The notes under the pieces: model-generated | Database searches by the model: none | What the model saw: the letters and a program-made list of their open reading frames with translations, nothing else | Told to the model about the DNA's origin: nothing | Shown: piece by piece, positions 38,528-58,489 of the stretch | How the letters are laid out: the number at the start of each line of letters is the position of its first letter | Position numbering within the stretch: position 1 is the first letter of the stretch | Program-made: the position numbers and the translations under genes | Source of the DNA: Mesostigma viride | Lineage: Eukaryota > Streptophyta > Mesostigmatophyceae > Mesostigmatales > Mesostigmataceae | DNA: 64,000 nt | Direction: 5' to 3' | Assembly (NCBI GenBank): GCA_009746045.1 | Contig: RPFO01000082.1 | Coordinates: 2,382,506 to 2,446,505, forward strand

Positions 38528-40269
38528 ACCCGTGTTTTTTTACAACGCGATGTATCGCGTTGTAGGGTTAGAACGCGATGTATCGCGTTGTAATCTGACA
38601 CGTGGCAGGCACAGTAGATACGAGATTTTCGGTCTGAAACTCGGTGGACGGCCTCCTTACATCCCGTAGAACTCAAGAAAAAATCCTGGTATTTTTTGGA
38701 TTTTTTTTGTGACAGCTGCAAACAAATATGTACCACTGAAATCAGGCATTTTCGCGGGACGAAGGTGAAGACGACGGCGATGGCGGCAGGTAGATCTCGC
38801 CAGTTTTCGCGCGAATTTCAGTGGCTGTTGGGTGGCACGACCATGATGACGCGTTCAAAGGTTGATAATTAGGTTTCTACGAGTTTGTTGAGGTACTGGG
38901 GCAAAGGAAACGTAGATTTTTCCAGTTTCTCACCCAACTTTCATGCGGAAACCCTGGAAACCGGCATACATATTATTACGTCAAGACTCGGGTCTGCTGC
39001 GGCACCATGCTTGGTATTTCCATGGTGTTTCGACTTCTTAACACATGTTTATTCATTCCGAACGCCCGGACTCTCGGCTAAACCGAGATTTGTGCAGACT
39101 TTTATTGGGTAGCTCCGGGCATGATGGTGCCTGCAAATAGCGTAAGGCGTGACCGTGGCTATTGCTACGGTATGCTGTATTTTCCTGGAAATGGCCTCTG
39201 CCACCGGCTCAATAGTGCTTGCAGGCGTAAGTATATCGTGTTTCTACCTAGTTTCTGCCAGTTTTCCACTTATTTCTACCGACCTCTGCCCAGCCTCTCT
39301 AAGACCGCCATCCTACTCGACCTTGCTTGCATGTCAGCCATAGCAGGCTGCAGTTGTGCAGTATTTAGGTGCTGTATACGTCGTCAAGCCGTGCATATAT
39401 CGTGAGGATTGGATATTGATGGTTTATACTGCGTTGATTGTGCAAGAAGATAAGCTAGGTGCCCATAATCATGGTGTATAATCATGCGTTGTTAGCATCT
39501 TGCCACCATTTGCTAGCATGCATTCCAGCGTCATCTTTGCCTGCATGTAAGCTCATGGATCACTCAACCTATCCAAGCTTTGCATTACACATGCCTCTTT
39601 CTTTCAGTATTGCACACGTTATGGAATGAAAACCCAGTGCCTCCCTTCCCACGAGGCATATGTGCTCAACACGTTGTGAGAGTGGATGATGCTTTGGCTA
39701 TGGCTGCCTGATTCAGTCATATTATGTCATCCAGTCATGATGTTTGATGCATGTTTGATGCTGTATAACTTATACAACACCTATTTTCAACGTTTTGACC
39801 CTCCTAGCTCATGATATCCCCGTTTATGGGGCTCGTGTCGTTGGGTCATGTTGTGAAGGGCTCTCATTTTTCCCACTGCGTTGTACTGCGTTGTAATTCT
39901 AATGCTAATAAAAAATAGCTCCAGTGGCCCAATGGGCCTGAGTTTTGTTTCACAGAGCCTGCATATGTTGCCCATAGCTCGTGCAAGAAGCCAGATTTTT
40001 TTCATGAACCATTTGTGAATAAGCACATGACTTGTGACCTAGGGTCAACAAATCGCGGTCATGGCCAGACCCCCCTGTATTCAAACCAGTGTATCTCTCT
40101 AATGAATTAGCATTTTGTAGGTCTGAGTAGCTCAAATAATCCTTTGATTTATGGGCTTTCAGGAAAGTATACACATGACTATGAAAAAAAATTTTCCCTA
40201 GATGTTATGACGTGTTCTATAAATAGCTTACAACGCAGTATATCGCGTTCTAAAAAAAAAAACACGGGT
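38528..40269. mobile_element. TA-flanked terminal-inverted-repeat element, 1.74 kb
   Basis: The left end, ACCCGTGTTTTTTTACAACG followed by CGATGTATCGCGTT, is mirrored at the right end, which finishes GCGTTCTAAAAAA...CACGGGT. Both ends are flanked by TA (38526-38527 and 40270-40271), the target duplication of the Tc1/mariner group. No transposase frame is seen, so it appears non-autonomous. The left end holds two copies of the palindrome ACGCGATGTATCGCGT. Confidence 0.6.
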
Positions 40270-40643
40270 TAATATCTCGAGCTGCGTTATACGTACATGC
40301 ATGTATTAATTAATTTAAGTGCACTCAAACTCATGCATATATTGCACATGCACAAACACTGCTAGCTGCCATGCATGCATGACGGTATATGTGTACGTCC
40401 AGGTGTTAATTAATTCATGCAAGATTTTATATGATGCTGTATATACGTATACTAGCTGGTCAATCCTATCTGGCATATACCCATGATATAGACTCTTAGC
40501 CATGCAGCTAGAGTGCTAGACATGATAGCGCACCAATATATTCAATGCAGAAATCATCCTAACTAATCAATCAGTTGGCCACGCCAGGACTTAATTTACA
40601 AGTGCTAGCTTTGTGCATCTCAGCTCGAGCATATGTATCGCAA

Positions 40644-49714
<9,071 letters not shown>

Positions 49715-51014
49715 GGCACAGTGGTCACGTTGCAAAATTGTAGCATCCCCGTACAGGCAGATGCCGAATACACTGAAAAATACTGCCGGGCTCTGCCCCA
49801 GTCTCAACGGCCTTGACGACCCTACATCGCATTCTCGGCTACAGCAATAAAAAGCGCCGGAAGTACATGCGTCAGTACCAAATCGCAGCAATACAAGCTG
49901 CACCAGACGCCAATAACAATGCCACACAATAGCCAGTTGGCGGCCTAGAAGGTCCCGTTGCCGTCCGGCAAGAGCCGGATTGCGACATGACCGGGGTAAG
50001 TGTCGACGAAAGGAATGCTATGATCCTTGTAACGATGGTTCGCTGAAGTACGTATACGTAGCTAAAAAGTGCGTGATGCCTACTATAGCTAGCTACTGCC
50101 GATATAAGCTGAATGTGCAAACGACTGGCTGAAATAATATCCGCGATATCCGTTATGGGCGTGTTTACCTGGTATGGTGTATCCCTACTGGGCTAAGACC
50201 GGGGTAAGAATTTTGATCATGCATGAGGCATCGAATGCGGTGCGGATTCCGGACGACCATGATCTCTCCCGTCTGTGACAGGACAACCAGGAAAAAAGGA
50301 GAACCCTGCTCAAGGTCGCGTCGCGCGTCGTCTGTGGTCGTCTGGCTTCGTCTGGCTAGTTCTGCTAGTACCCGTCTACCAGTCACGTGACGCGATGACG
50401 CCACGATTCATATCACGACATCAGCTATCCCGACTTGCAGGCGGTCAGGCCTCAGGATGAAAGTCATACGAGTGATACGATGCGACCTCGAGACCGCGGT
50501 TTGCGCCTCAGGCGGCACGTCCGTCCCTACCTTTCCGACATGGATCCTGTGTAATCCATCCCGCCAGTTTGGACTGTGGCTAGGGTAGCCGTCGGATCGG
50601 GAGTACATTCGCGAAAGGGTGCCATAGGTTCCGATCGTGAGTTCGCTTTTCCCAAGTTGAAAGTAAGAGGGAGAGTCTTACAACGCCGAGCTGACGATAC
50701 ATTCCAGCCCGTTGAGTTTAAGGCACGCGAGGGGATTCAGGGGACTGGGTTCAGATACCTGCAACGTTGACGCGTGTAATAAGCTTGCCCCGGCTGACAA
50801 GGGTTTTTGCGTAAAGCTGGTGGGTTACGACGAGAGCTGCATTATAAAGGGCGTTCCCCATCGTGGGCTAGCGGCAGCGACAAGACCACCATTTTAGGGA
50901 CAAAAAAGAACCGGCGGCAACTTGTACGGGTAGCACGTCCTTCATTTTCTGAGTCATTGTGGTGTTGGCATTGTCGCATCCAAGCTGAAGGTCCCGACGT
51001 TCGATGTTGCAACA
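49715..51014. promoter_or_regulatory. Shared divergent upstream region of METTL4 and U2AF35
   Basis: These 1.3 kb separate the two start codons, which face away from each other. No convincing gene, TATA box or repeat array is visible. The region must contain both 5' UTRs and promoters unless additional upstream exons exist. Confidence 0.5.
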
Positions 51015-51188
51015 ATGGAGGAAGACACCGCGGCATCATTAGCGCGGAGATCCGAAACCATTTACCATCCATCTAAGGATTGCAAGTTCTACATGGAGAA
51101 AATGGAGGAGGACACCGTGGCAGCATTAGCGCGGAGATCCGAAACGTCGGCCCTTCCATCCACGACTTGCAAGTTCTACATGAAGACC
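51015..51188 (+). repeat. 87-bp in-frame tandem duplication at the U2AF35 start
   Basis: ATGGAGGA(A/G)GACACCG at 51015 and 51102 begins two 29-codon copies ending TGCAAGTTCTACATG. The first copy includes only the first Cys of the zinc finger; the full finger follows the second copy. Translation could start at either ATG. Confidence 0.9.
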
Positions 51189-54100
51189 GGCGTTTGCATG
51201 CACGGGACTCGCTGTCGTAGGCTGCATCCTCCGCCTCCACCAACTGCCCAAGTTTTGCTGCTCAAGCACATATACCAGCCTGCCCAGCAGGTTTCTAACG
51301 CGGTATGCGCCGACTATTGTATCCTGCGATGTGCTTTCACGTTGCCGCAAATCGTCATCTCCGGGTTCTGTAGTTTTGCTGCTCAGTGGTTCTTCTTTCT
51401 GCCGCCATCTGGGACTGGATCGACCGAAATGATGCAGCAGTTACCTTGTGCGGCGGGGGGGGGAGACGGGGGGGGGGAAGGGGAGTTGACTTTTGTTGTT
51501 GGATTACTTTTTAAGTGGGGACGATGAGTTGTTTACGTTCATTAAAACAGACCACAACCTGTGTCGGACGTTTACATCATGACGGCAGAAAAGCAATTTT
51601 GCGAGCTTGGGGGCATGTCTCCTCATCATGGGAAGCGAATCTTGTTTTCAAGTTGTCTCTACAAAGTCGTATTTAGTTTTTGTCACTTGCCTCTTACAGG
51701 GGGGTATAACGAGGGCATCGGGTTCCAGGCTCTTGATGGGCTGCTTTAGCTGGGATAAGGCGTTTTATGTCGGTGACATGCCTTATCAAGTTAAGCCCCC
51801 CCCCTTCCTGGTAAGTTTCCCTTCCTGGTGGGTTTATTCATTTCCCTTTTTTCCTTGGCGGTTCAAATGATGGGTGCAGGCGTTAGCTGTCCCGGATGAT
51901 TCCTACGCCCCGATGAATCCTCTGTGGGACCTGCAGGCTTCGTTTGCCCATTTCGAGAACTTCTATGTGGACTGTTTCTACGAGATGGCCAAATACGGGG
52001 AGCTGGAGGACATCGTGGTATGCATCCATATCTGGCAGGCGCTTCCCTGGGTGCTCGGGCGTTCGGGTTTCTAATCTCGCTTATCTTTTGAAACTCGTGT
52101 CAGCCAAGCACCTGGCGAGTCTCCAATCCTGTCCAGCTATCTAGTCCGTGGATGCGCGTCCTCATCTGGCAATCATGGGAGCAGCCGATGAGTCCCTGGG
52201 GGCCGGACGTTGCACGTGTCCCTGTTGGTTTTCTGGTCTTGTTGCATCTGTTTTGCATCGTCGTCAAAGTAGCCGGCCCATAGGACTGCTTTCCTCACGT
52301 GTGCGCTTGATAGTGGAGCAACCACCTGCCAAAGCCAAGTAGGCTGTCCTTGGTGGCAGGGTAGGTAGTTCTTGGTGGCAGGGCAGGCTCGCCTCGGTGG
52401 CAGGGTAGGCTCGGGTGGATGGCAGGGTGGGCTCGTCTTGGTGGCAGGGTAGGCTTGTCTTGGTGGCAGGGAGCCGCAGTTGACCCCTTCTCCTTTTGCA
52501 GATGGGAACGACATGACCCACTTCCTTTGACATGACACACTTCCATTCTGCTGCTTGTTGAGTGTTGACGGCGTGAAGGTACCAGACCCTTGCTGCGAGC
52601 CCACCTCTCGGGGTGGCCGCCATGGTTCACCAACGGTTGCTGAGTGCGTTACTTTCTAAGTGCCCTACGTTCCGTTCCCAGTTTGTGTGTGGCGCTAGTA
52701 TACAACCTTCCTTTTTTCCAGAAATGGTGGGGATCTAGATAGGGTAGTTGTTTTCTGTGGCATGCCAGGAGTCTTGGGGCTACCGGTATGTCTAGGATAT
52801 GGAGATCCACATGTCTAGATCATGGCGCTTTTCAGCTCTGCCTTGTGTGGCAAACAGTGTCGTGCGAAAGCAACACTCAGGGCGGGGTGGGGTGGGGTGA
52901 GAAGGTTAATGCCAAGCATTCGTCACTATGCAAAGTAATAAGGATTAAGGTTAATGCCAAGCATAATGCAAAGTTATAAGGTTTATCTCAAACATTATGC
53001 AAAATTATAAGGTTAGTTCCAAGCATTATGCAGAAAATTGTATGGGAAGCCTAAAGCCAAATAGCGTGCTCCAAACCTGCCCGTGTTTCTTCTTGCGTGG
53101 TTGCCCTCATTTGATCCCTGGGGCGCCGTGCGCTGCCTGCCTGCCTGCCTGCCTTGTCATGTGCCCTATGTACGTGGGGGCGTGGGTGTGGGTGTGGGGG
53201 GGGGTGGTGGTGGACGGGGCTACCTGGCTGTGTTCTTCCCTTGCAGTGGCTCAACCCCCCTATTACCAGGCTGTGTTCTTCCCTTGCGGTGGCTCAACCC
53301 CCCTATTACCTGGCTGTGTTCTTCCCTTGCGGTGGCTCAACCCCCCTATTTCCTGGCTGTGTTCTTCCCTTGCGGTGGCTCAACCCCCCTATTACCTGGC
53401 TGTGTTCTTCCCTTGCGGTGGCTCAACCCCCCTAATACCTGGCTGTGTTCTTCCCTTGCAGTGGCTCAACCCCCCTAATACCTGGCTGTGTTCTTCCCTT
53501 GCGGTGGCTCAACCCCCCTAATACCTGGCTGTGTTCTTCCCTTGCGGTGGCTCAACCCCTCTATTACCTGGCTGTGTTCTTCCCTTGCGGTGGCTCAACC
53601 CCGCTATTACCTGGCTGTGTTCTTCCCTTGCGGTGGCTCAACCCCGCTATTACCTGGCTGTGTTCTTCCCTTGCGGTGGCTCAACCCCCCTATTACCTGG
53701 CTGTGTTCTTCCCTTGCGGTGGCTCAACCCCCCTGCTACTTATTGTTGCCTGACCTGGTGGCCGCGTGCATGTATGCACAAGGTGGGCGAGAACTTGGCT
53801 CAGCACATGATGGGAAACACGTACGTGCACCATGCTACAGGGACACCCTGGTCGCGCCACTTGTGGTGCCCCCTCTTTGCCTCGGGCGTTTCACCCTGGT
53901 GCTGCTTGTTATCGTTTGCTGGTGCTTGTTGGCCGTCGCGTGCAGGCGAAACTCTGCTATTGGGGCGGCTCATTTTGGATCCCGGTGGGGTTGGAAAAAG
54001 GGGAGGGGGGGGGGGGGGGGGGGGGCGGTGTTGTTCAAGGGTGGGTCTCGCTGTTGCTGTGACAGGCTGCTGGAATTCCATTCCAGGTTCTTGCCTGCGT

Positions 54101-56180
54101 GATTTATAGTGCATCACCTGACCGCACACGGTGGGGGAGGTTCTGGCGACCGATGCCGACAGTATGAGTTTCACGTTTTGTTGTTTTTGCTACTTAGTAC
54201 TCCGTGTTTGCATGATGATGTGTCTTTGGCACAGGCTTCCGCATGCGGTGATGGACCTTCTCCAAATAGCGACAGCGAGACGGTTTGTTTTTAGATGGAT
54301 ATTGACATGGTGCTTTTGTCGCTAGGGAGTGCGATTTTCGATCAGGGAAGCCGGTACCCCATCGGGAAAGTTTTAGCTTGGTTTGGTTGGCCTTGCGTGC
54401 AAGGTTCGGTTCCGATCTGTATGTGTGATTTATGCTGCTATCGTTTCCCTTTGACATTGCTTTGCTTTGCCACTTTTATGCCGTCTACACCGTGCGAAAA
54501 TTGTATATCTTACCCATGAAACCCGGATCTTCGACCTGTTGGTGATTCCATTATCCGTTTTCCTCCCCTACATCCCCTCTCCATCACTCATGCGTCTTCA
54601 TCTCCTAAAGCTACGCCTCCTCTATGTCTCGTCTGCATCACGTCTACATCTCCTCTGTACCTCCTCTATGTCTCGGTCCTCTACATCACGTCTACATCTC
54701 GTTCCACGATACCTTTTTTATATCTCCTCAACCTGCCCTTTCTTAATCTCCCCAACATTCTTAACAAGCCCGTTCATACCTCGATAAAATTCCCCATTAT
54801 AACAAGCCCTGGACAACCGACATGTACCACTAACCTAACCAACTAACGCGGCCCCCACAGCTATGCCAAGTTTGCAACCCCCGAGGCATGCCGGCGTGCG
54901 TGCGACGCGTTGCAAGGGCGCTACTTTGAACGTCGGCCCATCCACGCCGAGGTCTCCGTGATCGAGAACCTGCATGCTGGCATCTGCAACCAGAACGCGC
55001 GTGAGAGCAGCTGCTGCGCCAAGGAGTACCTATGCAACTACATCCACATGAAGAAATGCTCGCAGCGGCTGCGGGAGTTCCTGTTCGGGCGCTACAAGGC
55101 CACCCCCACGAGGTGCTCCCCCTCCCCCTCCTCTGTGGACGACAGCAGTGGGGAGACCTGCCGGTTGCGGCAGACAGAAGCGGGGGGCAAGAACGGGGCC
55201 GTTTGCACCAGCAGCAGCGGCGTGTACAACGTCCGTGACCCCACCAACCATTACGCCAACAGCGCTAGAAGGAATTATTACACCTGCAACGGCACCCGCA
55301 ACAAGAACAACACCTCGCCCTGCTACAGCAGCAACAACAGCAACCACCGCGACAGCAACCACACGGGCGCCAGCACGCAGGGCTTCCCATCCTCCTCCTC
55401 CCTCAGCCAGGGAGAGGGTCAGCCAGGCTGGGGGCGGGCGGGCCCGTCGCCGTGGCCGCCCCCACCGGTGGGCTCCAAGGGAGGTCACCTGTCAGAATGG
55501 GCGGTCAGGGCGGAGGCTCCGTTGTTTTCAGAACCACAAGGAGGACAGGGCAGTGGAGGGGTGGGAGGGAAGGGAGGAGGGAGGGAGGGAGGAGGAGGGG
55601 AGGGAGGGAGGGAGGGGGGAGGGAGGGAGGGAGGAGGGAGGGAGGAGGAGGGAGGGAGGGGAGGGAGGAGGAGGGGAGGGAGGGGAGGGAGGGGAGAGGG
55701 AGGAGGAGGGAGGGAGGAGGGAGGGAGGGAGGGGCTCAGGGAGGGGAGGGAGGGGAGGGAGGGGAGGGAGGGGCTGAGGGAGGGGCTCAGGGAGGGGAGG
55801 GAGGGGCTCAGGGAGGGGAGGGAGGGGCTGAGGGAGGGGCTCAGGGAGGGGAGGGAGGGGCTGAGGGAGGGGAGCGAGGGGCTCAGGGAGGGGCTCAGGG
55901 AGGGAGGGAGGGCTCAGGGAGGGAGGAGGGGAGGGAGGGGAGGGAGGAGAGGGAGGGAGGGAGGGAGGGGAGGGAGGGGAGGGAGGGAGGGAGGGAGGGA
56001 GGGAGGAGGGAGGGAGGGGAGGGAGGGAGGGGAGGGAGGGGAGGGAGGGGAGGGACAGGATACACTGGAGGGAGGAGCGGCAGTCTCCCACGGACCCGAG
56101 CACATTTGGCACGGGGGGGTCCACTAGGCAGACACGGTCACGGTCCCCCACTGGCAGCCGTCACCATCGCCGCCGCCATC

Positions 56181-56240
<60 letters not shown>

Positions 56241-56332
56241 GCGGCGGCGGAGGCGGAGGCGGCGGCGGCAGCAGTGCCAATGGCCACAGTTACCGCCGGC
56301 GTCGCCGCCGGTACCGCCCGAGTGACCGCTAG
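51015..56332 (+). CDS. U2AF1: U2AF 35-kDa subunit (U2 snRNP auxiliary factor), about five exons
   Basis: U2AF35 recognises the AG of the 3' splice site and helps recruit U2 snRNP. Exons: 51015 to 51302 (or 51290), 51880-52017, 53783-53820, 54861 to about 55503, and probably 56132-56332. Phases fit. The first CCCH zinc finger is [20 protein letters not shown] (C-x8-C-x5-C-x3-H). The UHM domain follows: [37 protein letters not shown], then [14 protein letters not shown]. The second finger [21 protein letters not shown] is one residue longer than usual, followed by REFLFGRY. The 29 N-terminal residues are a tandem duplicate of the following 29. The C-terminus is uncertain. Reading straight through gives a Gly/Arg/Glu-rich tail from the GGGA array, ending at 56127. 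Splicing 55504-56131 out instead adds [17 protein letters not shown], poly-Ser and poly-Gly, closer to the RS-type tail of the family; I prefer that model. Confidence 0.85.
52335..52475. repeat. GGTGGCAGGGTAGGCT minisatellite (U2AF35 intron 2)
   Basis: About seven imperfect copies of a 20-22-bp unit, CTTGGTGGCAGGGTAGGC, within the intron 52018-53782. Confidence 0.85.
52890..53035. repeat. AAGGTTAATGCCAAGCAT repeat (U2AF35 intron 2)
   Basis: Four diverged copies of a 30-38-bp unit, each with AAGCATT or a variant, ATGCAAA and TAAGGTT. Confidence 0.75.
53231..53745 (+). repeat. 43-bp minisatellite with 3' splice-site-like core (U2AF35 intron 2)
   Basis: Twelve copies of a 43-bp unit containing TGTGTTCTTCCCTTGC(A/G)G, then TGGCTCAACCCCCCTATTAC. 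The polypyrimidine tract plus CAG occurs in two copies (near 53245 and 53460). The other ten read CGG, lacking the AG. The array ends about 40 bp before exon 3 (53783). Confidence 0.95.
55559..56060. repeat. GGGA/GGGGA array with GGGGCTCAGGGA blocks (U2AF35)
   Basis: About 500 bp of GGGA and GGGGA repeats with inserted GGGGCTCAGGGA/GGGGCTGAGGGA motifs. All plus frames stay open through it. By analogy with the other introns of this gene I regard it as intronic. Confidence 0.95.
56178..56270 (+). repeat. (CAG)n followed by (GGC)n
   Basis: About 20 CAG units, then GGC/GGAGGC repeats. In the preferred last exon of U2AF35 this encodes poly-Ser then poly-Gly, followed by an Arg-rich end and TAG at 56330-56332. 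Confidence 0.95.
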
Positions 56333-56789
56333 CGTGGATGTGTGGATAGCTTGACTCAGCCCGGCGGGTGCCACTATTTCCCGTGCCAGATCCCTTGGAT
56401 TCTGGGTTTGTGGAACCTGTGTGTGTGGATCCATGCGCTGCCCTGGAGGGTGGGCCGCTTTGGCCTATAGCGTTGTGTGCGGTTAGGTTCCCTTGCGTGA
56501 ATATGTACACCATGACCGGACACTGTCATGCAGGACAATACGGGCACTCAGCATCGTGAGCCTGGTGCCCGGAGGGATCTGGCAGCTTCTTTGAGATGTT
56601 CCTCATATGCGTGTACATGAGTGTTACCACTTATGGTCACAGCTTGGGCGTGTTCCCCAAGGGATGTACCGGCATATGGGCTGTTGATGGTAAATATTTG
56701 GTAATGTACGAAGGTCTTTTATTTGCAGGTGATCTAGATAATGAAATGGTGCCCAAGATCATCGTGCTAGATACGATCACAAATTAAAT
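56333..56789. other. U2AF35 3' flank; no gene recognised
   Basis: Short frames only. AT-rich sequence near 56780-56795 (AAATTAAATTAATTAG) marks the left edge of the next LINE copy. Confidence 0.5.
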
Positions 56790-56816
56790 TAATTAGTAGC
56801 GAAGTGCAGTCGGCAC

Positions 56817-57203
56817 ATGGCACGCCAGAAGCCAGGTGAGACGTCAACCTCTCTTGCCGACGAGCTCAAGAACCAGCTTCTTACCCTCATGGGCCTGGTA
56901 GGTGAGGTAGAACTGCGTGGGTGCCACCGCCTTCCCCACTCACGGGACAAGGCGGCTCCCCCACCAGTCCTACTCACCTTCCCCTCCCCTGAGGATAAGC
57001 AGCGGTTCCTCTCTCGTCGCAAGCGGTTGCACGACCTCACCTGGACGCTGGATGACGACCTCACCCCCGCTCAGCAACAGCAGCGACGCGACCTGTGGCC
57101 GGAATACCTCCGCCATAAGCAGGACCCCCAGAAGCCCAAGGTGTACTGGAGGGGCGGGGACCTGATGATCAACCACAAGATGTGGACGCCCCCAGCGGGC
57201 TAG
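56817..57203 (+). CDS. LINE ORF1 protein, short copy (copy e)
   Basis: 128 codons from ATG 56817 to TAG 57203. An N-terminal helix (SLADELKNQLLTLMGL) is followed by VELRGCHRLPHSRDKAAPPP and VLLTFPSPEDKQRFLSRRKR. It ends TWTLDDDLTPAQQQQRRDLW, PKVYWRGGDLMINHK. This is the RRM-like and C-terminal part of the ORF1/gag-like RNA-binding protein of non-LTR retrotransposons. The N-terminal coiled-coil part present in the copy at 58756-59736 is missing, so the ATG is probably internal to the ancestral ORF. The frame is unbroken, indicating a young copy. Confidence 0.7.
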   Translation: MARQKPGETSTSLADELKNQLLTLMGLVGEVELRGCHRLPHSRDKAAPPPVLLTFPSPEDKQRFLSRRKRLHDLTWTLDDDLTPAQQQQRRDLWPEYLRHKQDPQKPKVYWRGGDLMINHKMWTPPAG

Positions 57204-57636
57204 AATAGCAATAGCCCTAGCTTGTAACCATTGGCGTCACTGCCGCTAAGGCAGCCATGCCTAGAATGTTGCCTAGCTGTGCCAACACACCTAGTCACGT
57301 GCCGCCAACGCACGGTACACAACCAGCCATAGCCTTCGCCTAGTCCTAGTACAGCCATGCTACGCCCTGGCTATGTTCAGATTACTTGCCCACGCTCCTT
57401 GAGCTACATGATATATGCTCACATGGGTCTTATTGCACCCACAGTTTGCCGGATCGTTAGCCTGTCCTTTTAGCTAGCCGCGCCCGATTGCAGCTGTGGC
57501 ATGCCTTTGGCATGAAGGAGACTGGGGGTCTCTGCCCTTTCTCCTGTAGTGCACACACAGGGATTAACGTGGGCACTTCGGTGCTCCGTGACTCCCCAAC
57601 GGGAGCACGAGTTTAATTAATTAATTAATTAATTAA
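57204..57636 (+). mobile_element. LINE 3' UTR, hairpin and (TTAA)n tail (copy e)
   Basis: Follows ORF1 directly. It ends TGCTCCGTGACTCCCCAACG with the hairpin 57592-57605, then GCACGAG and six TTAA-type units. A TGTAA lies near 57221. No reverse-transcriptase ORF intervenes. Confidence 0.7.
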
Positions 57637-58074
57637 TGGCACGTAGCTGGGCGGCCAAGCACACCCATGGATGCAAAAAAAAATAGGCCACCATGGATGC
57701 ATGCATATTTCAGCTTTCAACTCAACTCGCAAAGATGCGCTCTTGAAATCCTCCATGATAGAAACAATTGCCAGCCAGTTCAAGCACAAGCATATATCGG
57801 AATAGTTCATGTAAATGCATGATGCGCGCAATTTGTGCATGGGGCAGCCGAGGGGCTGAATTTTAACGGGACCCCACACAACATGATCCTAGGGCTCTAT
57901 AGGATCATCGCAGTGGCAGATATGGAGCTAGAGCCGCTTGGCCGCTAGCTTGAATGATATGGAACTAAAGATGCATGGGACAACTTGCATGGCCACAGCT
58001 TGTGCAATCGGGGCCCTTCTAGATCACTATCATGCCCCTTAGATCACTAGCTATATATCATGTAATAATAATAG
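57637..58074. other. Spacer between two LINE tails; no gene recognised
   Basis: AT-rich, with no convincing reading frame. It lies between the 3' tails of LINE copies e (plus) and f (minus). Confidence 0.55.
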
Positions 58075-58440
58075 TAATAATAATAATAATGATAATAATA
58101 ATAAATTATAACATGACTTGATCCGTTGGGAGATCATGTAGCACGTATTCCATTGCTGGTGGGAGGGGGTGAACGAAGCCGCGAAAACTACCAAGATCCT
58201 AGCTACTGGCTACTCAGCGAATCACCCCTTCCTCCTGGAGGGGGCTTGCAGCCCACAGGGGCTGGCGTGTGGGCCTGGACAAAGCAATGGTCTGCCATGA
58301 GTGCCATCTCTCCTTGTCCTGCATGGCAGTCCAATCTAGATCTAACTAAGGGAGGTATTAATTCGGTGTTCAAACTGAGTTGCCGGACCATGAGGTCGGC
58401 TGTCCAGTTCTTAATTAGCACAGAAACGCAAGCTCCTTAT
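58075..58440 (-). mobile_element. LINE 3' end (copy f)
   Basis: On the minus strand: a segment equivalent to the C-terminal LINE coding end (plus-strand TTCCTCCTGGAGGGGGCTTG, GGGGCTGGCGTGTGGGCCTG), then 3' UTR, the terminal hairpin (mutated, 58121-58132) and a (TAA)n tail at 58064-58105. Confidence 0.6.
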
Positions 58441-58489
58441 TAATTGGGCCCGCTGGGCCCAATGATCCCCGCCGACAACAGCTGGATAG

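Noticed and set aside
38885-39405. Short ORFs inside the TA-flanked element as a transposase
   Set aside because: No DDE/D spacing, helix-turn-helix or other transposase hallmark is visible.
53231-53745. CRISPR-like regular repeats
   Set aside because: Units are contiguous 43-bp tandem copies without unique spacers, in a eukaryotic intron.
55148-56354. Alternative plus-strand ORFs across the U2AF35 end (209 and 300 codons)
   Set aside because: They exist because the GGGA array is open in all frames. Neither is in phase with the zinc finger and UHM exons.
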